Shown here piece by piece: positions 23,818-32,333 of a DNA stretch of 33,127 nucleotides (position 1 is its first letter; each line of letters starts with the position of its first letter). Where the stretch lies: contig NZ_JADGES010000032.1 of the NCBI RefSeq assembly GCF_016744255.1, positions 1 through 33,127 on the forward strand. The letters run 5' to 3'. Both the position numbers and the translations under genes were made by a program. The notes under the pieces are model-generated. The model was not told the origin of the DNA. It ran no database searches and worked only from the letters and a program-made list of their open reading frames with translations. This stretch comes from Maribacter sp. GTDB taxonomy: Bacteria; Bacteroidota; Bacteroidia; Flavobacteriales; Flavobacteriaceae.

Positions 23818-25326
23818 ATGAGTAAGAAAAATTTAGATAAACTTTTCCAAGAAAAGTTTAGCAGCTTCCAAGAGTCCCCAGACGCAAAAGTTTGGCAGAC
23901 CATAGAAGCATCCTTAAACGAAAAGGACAAAAAACGGAGAATTATACCACTATGGTGGAAAATAGGCAGCATAGCTGCAATATTGGCTCTGGGGTTCTTT
24001 TTAATTAACCCATTTGGAGCCAATGAAACTATATCGCCTTACATAATTACGGATACAAAAAATCCAGAGAAAATCTTGGATAATAATGCAACTTCTACTG
24101 AGAATGAAGAAGAAAACCTAAAGGAAACAGAAAACACAAAGGTTGCCAAAGTAAATTCTAGCAATTCTTCCGAAGAGCAAAATCTTATTTTAAATCCATC
24201 GAAAAGCAATATTACCACAACGATTAAGAATCCATCAAAGAATAAAATAGCGAGCGTTACCAACTCTGCTACCCAAGATAACAGGTTAGTAAGTAAAGAA
24301 ACTAAGAATAGTAAGAACAACACAGGAATAAACAGCCCTCTTTATTTAAGTAATTCAGAAAAAGCTATTGCAAAAATAGAAAAAGAAGAGATTGTTACCA
24401 AACAACAAGACCTCTCCAACCCAGTTAAAAAAGCTTTAGAAGAATCACAAAAAACAACAAATACTATTGCTGTTGTTGATGAACAAAAATCTAATACAAT
24501 AAAAGAAGTTCAGAAAAAATCTATATACGACGAAATAGAAGCCCAAAAAACAGAGAAAGAAGAAGAGGCAATAGCCCAAATAAAGCCTAACAAATGGTCC
24601 GCAGGAGCAAATGTTGCTCCTGTATATTTTAACGCTCTAGGCGATGGTTCGCCCGTTGGCGAAATGTTTGTCTCAAATTCTAAATCCGGAGACACCAACC
24701 TTAGTTATGGATTATCTATTGCTTATGAAGTAAGTAATAAATTAAGCATACGCTCAGGAATAAACAAAGTAGACTATGCCTATAGTACTCATAATGTTCG
24801 TTTTTCGTCTAATTTCAATGGCCAAACAAACAAACAATTAAGTACTATAAATTATGACACCAACTCTATTAATCTAGAACTTTTAAGCACGGATGCTGAG
24901 GCAAGTCCCAGTTTTTCCAAAAAAGACAATGTAGCCAACGATGTATCTGCCAAAAACCCTACTAGAGAAGGCATTATGTCACAGCAATTTGACTATTTAG
25001 AAGTGCCCTTAGAACTTAAATACCAATTGGTAGATTCTAAATTTGGAATAGATATAATTGGCGGCGTAAGCTCTTTATTTTTACTAGATAATTCGGTATT
25101 TCTGTCCTCAGGAACTATCACAACAACACTAGGGGAAGCTAACAACATGAACAATGTAAACTTTAGTACCAACATTGGTATTGGCTTAAATTATAAATTC
25201 ACACCTAAAATAAAAATTAATGTAGAACCCATGTTTAAGTATCAGTTAAATACATTCTCTAATACAGAAGGAACTTTTGAACCTTATTCTATTGGAGTAT
25301 ATAGTGGGTTAACATTTAGGTTTTAG
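23818..25326 (+). CDS. Membrane-anchored protein with long periplasmic linker and C-terminal beta-barrel
   Basis: A 502-residue protein with an unusual layout. Residues 1-45 are a cytoplasmic segment with the LDKLFQEKFSSFQESPDAKVW pattern seen in Bacteroidetes anti-sigma-like proteins. Residues about 46-64 are one membrane helix (WWKIGSIAAILALGFFLI). Residues about 70-255 are a Lys/Glu/Asn/Ser/Thr-rich, low-complexity linker. From about 258 to the end, alternating strands with aromatic ends (NKWSAGANVAPVYFNAL to YSIGVYSGLTFRF) resemble an outer-membrane beta-barrel of the PorT-like class with a C-terminal Phe. It therefore looks tethered to the inner membrane and inserted in the outer one. 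It follows an ECF sigma gene by 56 bases, so a sigma-controlling role is plausible. Its stop overlaps plsC by 11 bases. Confidence 0.85.
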   Translation: MSKKNLDKLFQEKFSSFQESPDAKVWQTIEASLNEKDKKRRIIPLWWKIGSIAAILALGFFLINPFGANETISPYIITDTKNPEKILDNNATSTENEEENLKETENTKVAKVNSSNSSEEQNLILNPSKSNITTTIKNPSKNKIASVTNSATQDNRLVSKETKNSKNNTGINSPLYLSNSEKAIAKIEKEEIVTKQQDLSNPVKKALEESQKTTNTIAVVDEQKSNTIKEVQKKSIYDEIEAQKTEKEEEAIAQIKPNKWSAGANVAPVYFNALGDGSPVGEMFVSNSKSGDTNLSYGLSIAYEVSNKLSIRSGINKVDYAYSTHNVRFSSNFNGQTNKQLSTINYDTNSINLELLSTDAEASPSFSKKDNVANDVSAKNPTREGIMSQQFDYLEVPLELKYQLVDSKFGIDIIGGVSSLFLLDNSVFLSSGTITTTLGEANNMNNVNFSTNIGIGLNYKFTPKIKINVEPMFKYQLNTFSNTEGTFEPYSIGVYSGLTFRF

Positions 25327-26053
25327 AAGTTAACGTGTTATAAATAACCTCTCTCACTTCTTCTCTTAAGGTTATTTTATCCCCTTCTGCCAATATTCCT
25401 GTTTCATGGAAAGGATGTACAATTGCTCTAGTTACACCCGGAAAACCGCTAAAAAAAGAAAAAGAAAAACGTTTTTTATTATCCTGAAAAGTTATGGGAA
25501 CAATGGGAATATTATGTGCAATTGCCATTTTAAAAGCCCCATCTTTAAAGCTATCTAAAACAATATGCTCTTCTGGCACTCCTCCTTCTGGAAAAATACA
25601 AATACTTAGTCCTTGCTGTAATCTTCGTTGTGCTCTTCTATAAACCCCTGTTCTACTTTTTGTGCTCTCACGATCTACCAATATACATACGCGTTTATAG
25701 AAAAAGCCAAATACCGGAATCTTTACCAATTCCTTTTTTCCCACAAATACAAAAGGATTTTTACTCATGTATAGCATCAACATAATATCTAACATACTTG
25801 TGTGGTTAGCTACAAGCATATAGCTTTTACCCTTAATTAATTTTTGCTCTCGTTTTACTCTAGGAGGACACCCCATTCCATACAAAATAGGTTTTGCCCA
25901 TAAATTTCTAGCTATCCAAAAAAATGGAGGATACCATTTTTCCTTTATAGAAAACAAAATCAAAAAAGGAAAAAATAAAAAGATAGGAATAGCTACTAAA
26001 ACATGAAACCAAATACGATATAAAAACCAGAATATATATTTAAAAACAACCAT
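25316..26053 (-). CDS. plsC: 1-acyl-sn-glycerol-3-phosphate acyltransferase
   Basis: A 245-residue PlsC-family acyltransferase making phosphatidic acid from lysophosphatidic acid at the inner membrane. The catalytic NHTSMLD motif (HX4D) and the substrate-binding FPEGGVP (canonical FPEGTRS) are both present. An N-terminal hydrophobic stretch (about 8-40) anchors it. The open frame reaches a TTG at 26062, but this TTG is the end of a -7-like box TATTTTTG (26067-26060), so ATG 26053 (MVVFKYIFW) is preferred. Its 3' end overlaps the convergent beta-barrel gene by 11 bases. It is divergent from trpS. Acyl specificity cannot be inferred. Confidence 0.9.
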   Translation of the reverse strand: MVVFKYIFWFLYRIWFHVLVAIPIFLFFPFLILFSIKEKWYPPFFWIARNLWAKPILYGMGCPPRVKREQKLIKGKSYMLVANHTSMLDIMLMLYMSKNPFVFVGKKELVKIPVFGFFYKRVCILVDRESTKSRTGVYRRAQRRLQQGLSICIFPEGGVPEEHIVLDSFKDGAFKMAIAHNIPIVPITFQDNKKRFSFSFFSGFPGVTRAIVHPFHETGILAEGDKITLREEVREVIYNTLTSKT

Positions 26054-26100
26054 TAAAGTCAAAAATACATAATTGTAACGAGCTATTCTATTAAAAAAAT

Positions 26101-26108
26101 TACCTTTG
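26101..26108 (+). promoter_or_regulatory. Possible -7 element for trpS
   Basis: TACCTTTG matches TAnnTTTG exactly, 47 bases before the trpS ATG. The nearest -33-like TTG (26073-26075) is 25 bases upstream, longer than usual, so this is tentative. Confidence 0.35.
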
Positions 26109-26155
26109 CTTTTCGTTTAACTTTTAATAAGACACTAGTCTTCTTAGATAATAAT

Positions 26156-27124
26156 ATGTCAAGAATTTTAACAGGAATACAAAGTACAGGAACTCCACAT
26201 TTAGGAAATATTTTAGGAGCTATAATGCCCGCAATTAAAATGGCCAACGATTCTAAAAATGAATCTTTTCTTTTTATTGCAGATATGCATTCCCTTACCC
26301 AAATAAAAAACGGAGAAGAATTACGTAATAACACCTACGCTGTGGCAGCTACTTGGTTGGCATTTGGTCTAAACATAAATAAAACTGTTTTTTATAGACA
26401 AAGTGATGTTCCACAAACCACAGAACTTTCTTGGTATTTAAGCTGTTTTTTTCCATACCAAAGACTTACTCTGGCACATTCTTTTAAAGATAAAGCAGAC
26501 CGATTAGACGATGTAAATGCTGGTTTATTTAGCTACCCAATGCTTATGGCCGCAGATATTCTTTTGTATGACGCTGAGATTGTACCCGTTGGTAAAGACC
26601 AAATGCAGCATATAGAAATGACACGAGATGTTGCCTCACGTTTCCATGCTCAATTAGGAGAAACCTTTGTAATACCAGAAGGCAAAGCACAAGAAGAAAC
26701 CATGTATATTCCTGGTACGGACGGAGCCAAAATGAGTAAGAGTAAAGGGAACTTAATTAATATATTTCAGACAGATAAAAAGCTCCGTAAACAAATTATG
26801 GGAATCCAAACGGACAGTACTCCAATGGAAGACCCTAAAGACCCAGATACCGATAATGTATTTGCTTTATATAAAATAGTAGCAAACGAAGAACAGATTA
26901 CCGAAATGCGTGCTAATTACCTAAACGGAAATTACGGTTACGGACATGCCAAACAAGCTTTATACGAAGTTATAGTAGATCAATTTGGAGAAGCCCGAGA
27001 AAAGTTCGATTACTATATGAATAATTTAGAAGAGATAGATGCCGCTTTAGCTCTTGGAGCTGAGAAAGCGAGTAAAGTTGCGAATGACGTATTAGCAAGA
27101 GTAAGAACAAAACTCGGGTATTAA
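26156..27124 (+). CDS. trpS: Tryptophanyl-tRNA synthetase
   Basis: A 322-residue class I aminoacyl-tRNA synthetase charging tRNA-Trp. The HIGH-equivalent is TGTPHLGN near residue 11 and the KMSKS loop is KMSKSKGN near 193. MQHIEMTRDVASRF and ADILLYDAEIVPVGKDQ line the Trp and ATP pocket. The length is normal for bacterial TrpRS (about 330). ATG 26156 gives the family N-terminus MSRILTGIQSTG. It is a single-gene unit, divergent from plsC and convergent with the FKBP gene, 32 bases away without a visible terminator hairpin. Confidence 0.97.
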   Translation: MSRILTGIQSTGTPHLGNILGAIMPAIKMANDSKNESFLFIADMHSLTQIKNGEELRNNTYAVAATWLAFGLNINKTVFYRQSDVPQTTELSWYLSCFFPYQRLTLAHSFKDKADRLDDVNAGLFSYPMLMAADILLYDAEIVPVGKDQMQHIEMTRDVASRFHAQLGETFVIPEGKAQEETMYIPGTDGAKMSKSKGNLINIFQTDKKLRKQIMGIQTDSTPMEDPKDPDTDNVFALYKIVANEEQITEMRANYLNGNYGYGHAKQALYEVIVDQFGEAREKFDYYMNNLEEIDAALALGAEKASKVANDVLARVRTKLGY

Positions 27125-27156
27125 GAATTTTGCCTTACTCTTAACTTACATCTAAT

Positions 27157-27912
27157 TTACTTTTCAATAGACAATAACTCTACATCAAAAATTAAAGCAG
27201 CGTATGGAGGAATAGAACCTCCTGCACCTCTTTGCCCATATGCCAAATCTTGAGGAATATAAACCCTCCATTTAGAACCAACTTGCATTAACTGCAAGGC
27301 CTCTGTCCACCCTGCTATAACTTGTGACACTCCAAAAACTACAGGCTCTCCTCTTTCTACAGAACTATCAAAAACTTTTCCATCGATTAATTTTCCTTCG
27401 TAATGTACCTTTACTTTGTCTGATGCTATTGGTTTTTCTCCATTGCCCAGTGTTAAAACTTCATACTGTAATCCACTTGCTGTGCTTACAATTCCAGGTT
27501 TCTTCTCATTTTCAGCTAAGAAAAGTTCTCCAGCCTCACTCAATTCTTTTGCTTCTCTTTCTTGAATTTCTTGAATACTCTTTTGCACCACCGTACGAGC
27601 TTCTTCTGCAGATATTCTTTCTTTTCCGCTAAAAGTCTCTTCCAAAGCTGTTGCAAAAACATTGTAAGCCAAAGAATCTACGCCTACCGTCTTTAAATTA
27701 GACCCAATCTCTACACCAAAAGCGTAGCTAAATTTATGAAGGTCATCTTCTAAATTGACCTCTCTTGATTTATTAATTTGATTTAATTGCGCCTTCATTT
27801 CTGTAGCTTCTGTTTTTAGCTTAGCTACCTGTGCTATTAAATCTTTCTTTTTTTGACCAAAACTAGCAATGCTCGTAAATAGAACTATTGCCATCCATAT
27901 TAATTTCTTCAT
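27157..27912 (-). CDS. Periplasmic FKBP-type peptidyl-prolyl isomerase
   Basis: A 251-residue secreted prolyl isomerase of the FkpA/MIP type that helps fold envelope proteins. The signal peptide MKKLIWMAIVLFTSIASFG is followed by a helical, coiled-coil-like dimerisation segment (about 20-120) and the FKBP domain (about 140-251). In the FKBP domain, KVHYEGKLIDGKVFDSS, VIAGWTEALQLMQVGSKW and YGQRGAGGSIPPYAALIFDVELL are the active-site segments. There is no lipobox Cys, so the mature protein is probably soluble in the periplasm. It is followed on the same strand upstream by dprA, 243 bases away. A candidate promoter lies in front of it. Confidence 0.93.
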   Translation of the reverse strand: MKKLIWMAIVLFTSIASFGQKKKDLIAQVAKLKTEATEMKAQLNQINKSREVNLEDDLHKFSYAFGVEIGSNLKTVGVDSLAYNVFATALEETFSGKERISAEEARTVVQKSIQEIQEREAKELSEAGELFLAENEKKPGIVSTASGLQYEVLTLGNGEKPIASDKVKVHYEGKLIDGKVFDSSVERGEPVVFGVSQVIAGWTEALQLMQVGSKWRVYIPQDLAYGQRGAGGSIPPYAALIFDVELLSIEK

Positions 27913-27942
27913 TTTATTGTATTATTTAGCACGAAAATAATC

Positions 27943-27973
27943 AAATTCTAAAATAGATACGCTTTAGCCCAAC
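27943..27973 (-). promoter_or_regulatory. Possible promoter of the FKBP gene
   Basis: On the minus strand TTG (27973-27971), 19 bases, then TAGAATTTG (27951-27943). This matches TTG-N19-TAnnTTTG except for one extra base inside the -7 box. It ends 30 bases before the FKBP ATG. Confidence 0.35.
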
Positions 27974-28155
27974 GCTATTTAAAAAACCATGAAAAAAACC
28001 ACTCAGTTTGTTTTCCTCTTCCTCTAATAAGCATCTAATTTATAAAGCAGTGGTGAATCGTTTTCTTTGTCGGACAAAGACATCTAATACCTGTTTTTCC
28101 TCTTCAAAATTTAACAAAACAAACTATGCGGTTGGTTTTACAAGGACCGTTTCCG

Positions 28156-29259
28156 CTATAAAGCCTCAAAAAGTTTACCAGGCAAAGGGCGTATCAACCC
28201 TTTCATTTCCATATTTAAAAGTGTGGAAGATATTTTATAGACTGGTAGTTTACATTCTAACGCTATTACGTCTAATAGTTGTTTTCCTTGCTTTTGGAGG
28301 TAGCTGTAAATCATTTTTTCTTCCGTATTTAGCTCTACAAAAAGTTGTTTTTGAATAGCTGGAGTTTTTTTCTGTTCCACTTCCCAATCTAACAAATAAA
28401 TTAAATCTGCTGCCGAGGTAAGCATATGTGCTTTTTGCTGTTTTATAAGATTATTACAACCCAAACTATATTTATCTTTTGCCCTACCAGGAACCGCAAA
28501 AACATCGCGACTATAACTATTAGCAATATCTGCCGTTACCAAACTCCCTCCTTTTTCTGCCGACTCTATAACAACCGTAGCTTCTGCCATACCAGCAATT
28601 ATTCTATTCCGTTTTAAAAAATTTTCTCTTTCCGGGTTACTTGTACTCCAAAACTCAGTTAAAAAACCACCATTCTTTTCCACATCGGAAACATACTTTG
28701 CATGGGTTTTAGGATATATCTGATTTAATCCATGCGCCAAACAACCAATAGTTTGTAAACCGTGCTTTATTGCTGCTTTTTGAATACAAATATCTACACC
28801 ATATGCAAAACCACTGACAATTATAGGATTTAAAGGAGCTATACTCTCTATAAATTCTTCACAAAAAGCAGTTCCATAGCTTGTAATATTCCTTGTACCA
28901 ACTATACTAATTATTTTCTGGCCTTCTAAATCCATTTTACCTCTTTTAAACAACAGTATAGGACTATCAATACAGTGTTTTAAATATGCCGGATAATCTG
29001 GGTTCATAAAGTAACTATAATCCAGATTATTACGTTGTATATAGGCAAATTCTGATTCCGCTGATTCTAAATGCTCTCCATCAAACAAACCCCTTAATGT
29101 ATGGGTTCCTACGCCATCAATTTTTAAAAGGTTTTGCAATTTATCCTCAAAAATAGCAGCTGGGCTACCACAATGCGTAATTAATTTTTTAGCAGTTACA
29201 TCGCCAATATTTGGTACTCTCTGCAATCGTAAGACCGCAATTAATTCAGTAGTAGTCAT
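28156..29259 (-). CDS. dprA: DNA-processing protein DprA
   Basis: A 367-residue DprA (Smf) family protein that loads RecA on incoming single-stranded DNA in natural transformation. It has an N-terminal helix-hairpin-helix part (VPNIGDVTAKKL, GVGTHTLRGLF). The extended Rossmann core has SIVGTRNITSYG, VSGFAYGVDICIQKAA, FLKRNRIIAGMAEATVVIESAEKGGSL and VFAVPG. The C-terminal winged-helix domain (about 300-367) ends LIRPLPGKLFEAL. All hallmark segments are intact. It is divergent from the HU-SPOR gene. Whether this organism is transformable cannot be told here, since dprA is kept in many non-competent bacteria. Confidence 0.95.
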   Translation of the reverse strand: MTTTELIAVLRLQRVPNIGDVTAKKLITHCGSPAAIFEDKLQNLLKIDGVGTHTLRGLFDGEHLESAESEFAYIQRNNLDYSYFMNPDYPAYLKHCIDSPILLFKRGKMDLEGQKIISIVGTRNITSYGTAFCEEFIESIAPLNPIIVSGFAYGVDICIQKAAIKHGLQTIGCLAHGLNQIYPKTHAKYVSDVEKNGGFLTEFWSTSNPERENFLKRNRIIAGMAEATVVIESAEKGGSLVTADIANSYSRDVFAVPGRAKDKYSLGCNNLIKQQKAHMLTSAADLIYLLDWEVEQKKTPAIQKQLFVELNTEEKMIYSYLQKQGKQLLDVIALECKLPVYKISSTLLNMEMKGLIRPLPGKLFEAL

Positions 29260-29363
29260 TTAGAAATTGTGCTTAGTTATTCACAAAATACTAAAAATAT
29301 AATGTTAATAAAAAGTTATGCGAAGTGTTTCTTAGCCCCCATTTTTTTTCCATATTTGTGTTG

Positions 29364-30347
29364 ATGGTATTAGAACACTATATAAGCGATTTACTTTACA
29401 GATACAACTGTGTTGTTGTTCCTAAATTTGGAGCTTTCTTAACTAATAAGAGAGATGCACAATTAGTAACAGAGAACAACACTTTTCATGCCCCTACAAA
29501 AGAAGTTTCTTTTAATGCGCAATTGACTACCAATGATGGTTTGTTGGTTTCTTATATTGCTGAAGTAGAAAAAACTACTTATGAAGATGTATTATCTAAG
29601 ATTGATGCATTAACAAACGATTGGAAATCTCAACTTGAAAACGTTGGCAGAATTCATTTAGAAAAAATTGGCCTTTTAGCATTAAGCTCGGAAGGTAAAA
29701 TTTTATTCCAACCACAATCGCAAGTAAATTATCTTACTAGTTCTTTTGGGCTATCTACATTTTCTTCTGCTGCTGTTACTAGAGAAATTCTAAAAGAAGA
29801 AGTGGAAGAATTAGAAGATAAAATACCTTTTATAATTACTCCAGAAAAAAGAAAAGAATCTTCTTTTAGACCGTATTTAAAATATGCTGCTATATTTTTA
29901 TTAGCCCTTTCTACAGGACTAACTGCATATCGAGGATATAAGCACTCCGTAACCACAGGGCAATTAGTACAACAAGATGCACAGAACCAAGTTTCTAAAC
30001 ACATTCAAGAAGCTACATTTTTTGATACTGCTCCATTAGAATTACCTTCTATTACCTTAGATGCAACTACGGCTATTAAAAATGCGATAAATACTACTAT
30101 TAGCAAAGACACAGACCAAACAATACATCATATAGTTGCTGGTGCATTTCGCTATAAAACCAATGCAGACAAGAAAATAAGACAACTAAAAAGACGCGGA
30201 TACAATGCCGCTTATTTTGGAACAAACGCACATGGTCTACATATGGTAACTTATGAGCGTTTTATAGATGTGGATACTGCCCTAGAAACGTTACGCACAA
30301 TAAAGAATTCGCACTCTAAAGATGCTTGGTTATTATCCGAAAAATAA
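29364..30347 (+). CDS. HU-like (CCDC81-type) and SPOR domain membrane protein
   Basis: A 327-residue protein. Residues 1-125 resemble the tandem prokaryotic HU/CCDC81-like domains (HYISDLLYRYNCVVVPKFGAF, GLLVSYIAEVEK, RIHLEKIGLL). One membrane helix lies at about 172-189 (LKYAAIFLLALSTGLTAY). Residues about 250-327 form a SPOR domain (HHIVAGAFRYKTNADKKIRQLKRRGYNAAYFG), which in known proteins binds denuded glycan strands at division sites. The predicted topology is HU domain in the cytoplasm and SPOR in the periplasm. The open frame extends to a GTG at 29325, but ATG 29364 gives the family N-terminus. A near-consensus -7 box (CATATTTG, 29350-29357) precedes it. The exact role is unknown; links between chromosome or cytoplasm and septal wall are inference. 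Confidence 0.88.
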   Translation: MVLEHYISDLLYRYNCVVVPKFGAFLTNKRDAQLVTENNTFHAPTKEVSFNAQLTTNDGLLVSYIAEVEKTTYEDVLSKIDALTNDWKSQLENVGRIHLEKIGLLALSSEGKILFQPQSQVNYLTSSFGLSTFSSAAVTREILKEEVEELEDKIPFIITPEKRKESSFRPYLKYAAIFLLALSTGLTAYRGYKHSVTTGQLVQQDAQNQVSKHIQEATFFDTAPLELPSITLDATTAIKNAINTTISKDTDQTIHHIVAGAFRYKTNADKKIRQLKRRGYNAAYFGTNAHGLHMVTYERFIDVDTALETLRTIKNSHSKDAWLLSEK

Positions 30348-30452
30348 AACATAATTACTTCCTTTTTTTTAAACAAGTCATAGAATAAGCCCGTTGCGAT
30401 AATAAAAAACATAGGCTAATTTTAAGAGTGTATCTTTATAAAAAAAAATAAC

Positions 30453-30968
30453 ATGCAAGCTAAAACACCTAGTGACTCTAAGACACTGATGACAGATATG
30501 GTTTTACCAAGTGAAACCAACCCATTAAACAATCTATTTGGAGGAGAACTTTTAGCTAGAATGGACCGAGCATCGAGTATTGCAGCAAGGAGACATAGTA
30601 GAAGAATTACAGTAACTGCATCTGTAAACCATGTAGCATTTAACCATGCTGTTCCTGTTGGAAGTGTTGTAACCGTAGAAGCTTCTGTTTCTAGAGCATT
30701 CAACAGCTCCATGGAAGTTTATTTAGATGTTTGGATGGAAGACAGGTTTAGCGGAGAACGCACCAAAGCCAATGAAGCTATATATACTTTTGTTGCCGTA
30801 GATGAAACAGGAAAACCAACCAAAGTACCTAAATTAATCCCAGAAACAGAACTGGAAAAAGAACGGTTTAATGGTGCTTTGCGAAGAAAACAACTTAGTC
30901 TTGTATTAGCCAGAAAAATGAAGCCTTCCGACGCTACTGAACTTCGTGCTTTATTTATGGGAGAGTAG
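30453..30968 (+). CDS. Hot-dog fold acyl-CoA thioesterase
   Basis: A 171-residue cytoplasmic acyl-CoA thioesterase of the YciA/BACH type, which hydrolyses acyl-CoA to free acid and CoA. The hot-dog motif is NPLNNLFGGELLARMDRASSIAARR (about 24-48), with Asp near 43 and the GG pair typical of the active site. TASVNHVAFNHAVPVGSVV and FVAVDETGKPTKVPKL continue the fold. The C-terminus (ARKMKPSDATELRALF) is charged and may be family-specific. It lies 105 bases after the HU-SPOR gene and may be independent; no hairpin separates them. Chain-length preference is unknown. Confidence 0.88.
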   Translation: MQAKTPSDSKTLMTDMVLPSETNPLNNLFGGELLARMDRASSIAARRHSRRITVTASVNHVAFNHAVPVGSVVTVEASVSRAFNSSMEVYLDVWMEDRFSGERTKANEAIYTFVAVDETGKPTKVPKLIPETELEKERFNGALRRKQLSLVLARKMKPSDATELRALFMGE

Positions 30969-31094
30969 CCTCTATACCTTTGATAAGAGTAAGCAAACAA
31001 CAAGAATAAAAAAGCTCTAAAAATTAATGTTTATACTCTTTTAATGTATAAAGCATGATGAACTTCGAAGTTTGCAGATTCGAAGAACCAAAAC

Positions 31095-32333
31095 CTACAA
31101 CTGATAGACCCAATCCTCTGGATTTAGCCTAACCGTATCTTGGTATAAGTAGAATTTTAGGCGAGTTTGCCCATTAGACCGATTGGTATATATGGTGCCT
31201 AACTCCATTTTAATAGAGACTTTATCCCCTTTTTTAACGTATAAATCCGATAAATTGTAATAGGTGCTTATAAAGTTTCCATGCTTTATTTGCACCCCTT
31301 TATTTCCGCCTGGTACGGCAAGAATTGCTATTACTTCTCCTTCAAAAATGGATCTTGCTTTTGCTCCTTCATCGGTTGCGATAATAACACCATTACTCTG
31401 GTGTTTTATACCTGGGTATACGGCATCTTTATAGATTCCGAATCCCTGACTTTTAATCCCTTTTTCTACCGGCCAGATAAGCTTTCCTTTATTTGCCGAA
31501 AAATTATTCGCCACTGCACTAGCTTCTGGCGTTAAAACAAACTTAGTAGAATTGCTCTTGCTGGTTTTCTTTCCTATTTTTTTGTTCGATGCTACAATTG
31601 CCTTGCGGATTAAACTTTCTATTTGCTTATCTATCTTACGGGCTTCTTTTTTCTTCTTGTTTATTACACTGGTATACTTACTCTCGTTCTTACGAATACT
31701 ATTCAATAATTCTTTCTGTGCCTTAATTTCTCCAAATAATTTATTCTTTGCCTTTCTATTTTGAGCCAATAAGACCTCTTTTACTTTACGTTCCGCATTT
31801 AAATCTTTATTAAGACGATCTAATTCATCGGCTTTCACTGCTATTTGTTCCCCTTGCTCTTTACGGTATTCCGTATACTGCTGCATATATTGCAATCTTT
31901 TAAAAGCTTGGTAGAAGTTAGAAGAAGACAACAGGAACATAAGCCTACTTTGTTGCGATTTGTTTTGATACGATTTCTGAATCATCGTAGCATATTCATC
32001 CTTTACCGTTTTTAAATCCTTATTTAGCTTATAAATACTACGAATATTAGCGCTTATCTGACGGTTTAAAAGATTAGATTGCTGGTTAGTAACTCGGATT
32101 AATTGTTGGCGTACATTTATCTTCTTATCCAACGCTTTCATTTGGTCTAGCACGTCACCTTTTTCCTTTTTTTCCGCAAAAAGCAATCTATTTATTTCGC
32201 GAATTTCCGTTTGGAGTTTTTCTCTTTTTGCTTCTAAAGACTTTTGCTCTTTGGTTTGGGCATGGGTATTGGCAACCGAAATAATGGTTATAAGTACTAC
32301 TAGAATAAACTTTAAAAACGATTTACTTCCCAT
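31095..32333 (-). CDS. EnvC-like factor with coiled coil and degenerate LytM domain
   Basis: A 412-residue secreted protein. A signal peptide (ends ANTHAQ, about residue 26) precedes a long coiled coil (about 27-255, rich in Lys/Glu/Gln). The C-terminal M23/LytM domain (about 285-412) lacks the zinc ligands of active endopeptidases: the HxxxD motif is KHQSNG and the HxH motif is RLKFYL. This is the state of EnvC, which binds and activates cell-wall amidases at division rather than cutting peptidoglycan. The role is inferred from architecture. It overlaps the upstream DUF4292-like lipoprotein gene by 11 bases, so they are co-expressed. Confidence 0.88.
   Translation of the reverse strand: MGSKSFLKFILVVLITIISVANTHAQTKEQKSLEAKREKLQTEIREINRLLFAEKKEKGDVLDQMKALDKKINVRQQLIRVTNQQSNLLNRQISANIRSIYKLNKDLKTVKDEYATMIQKSYQNKSQQSRLMFLLSSSNFYQAFKRLQYMQQYTEYRKEQGEQIAVKADELDRLNKDLNAERKVKEVLLAQNRKAKNKLFGEIKAQKELLNSIRKNESKYTSVINKKKKEARKIDKQIESLIRKAIVASNKKIGKKTSKSNSTKFVLTPEASAVANNFSANKGKLIWPVEKGIKSQGFGIYKDAVYPGIKHQSNGVIIATDEGAKARSIFEGEVIAILAVPGGNKGVQIKHGNFISTYYNLSDLYVKKGDKVSIKMELGTIYTNRSNGQTRLKFYLYQDTVRLNPEDWVYQL

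Noticed and set aside
27913-28155. Short minus-strand frames between dprA and the FKBP gene, one ending VLDVFVRQRKRFTTAL.
   Set aside because: Only 25 codons with a TTG start, no terminator and no recognised match; not enough to call a gene or a remnant.
28008-28358. A 116-codon plus-strand frame between and across the FKBP and dprA genes.
   Set aside because: It runs antisense into dprA, has Ser/Lys/Phe-biased composition and no recognisable features.
30976-30983. TACCTTTG, a perfect match to the -7 consensus, after the thioesterase gene.
   Set aside because: No gene follows on the plus strand, and an 8-base degenerate motif is expected by chance in AT-rich DNA.
31055-31132. A 25-residue plus-strand frame starting MMNFEVCRFEEPKPTT, with two nearby TTCGAAG repeats.
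   Set aside because: It overlaps the 3' end of the EnvC-like gene on the other strand and has no promoter or terminator in the right place. The repeats are too short to be meaningful alone.
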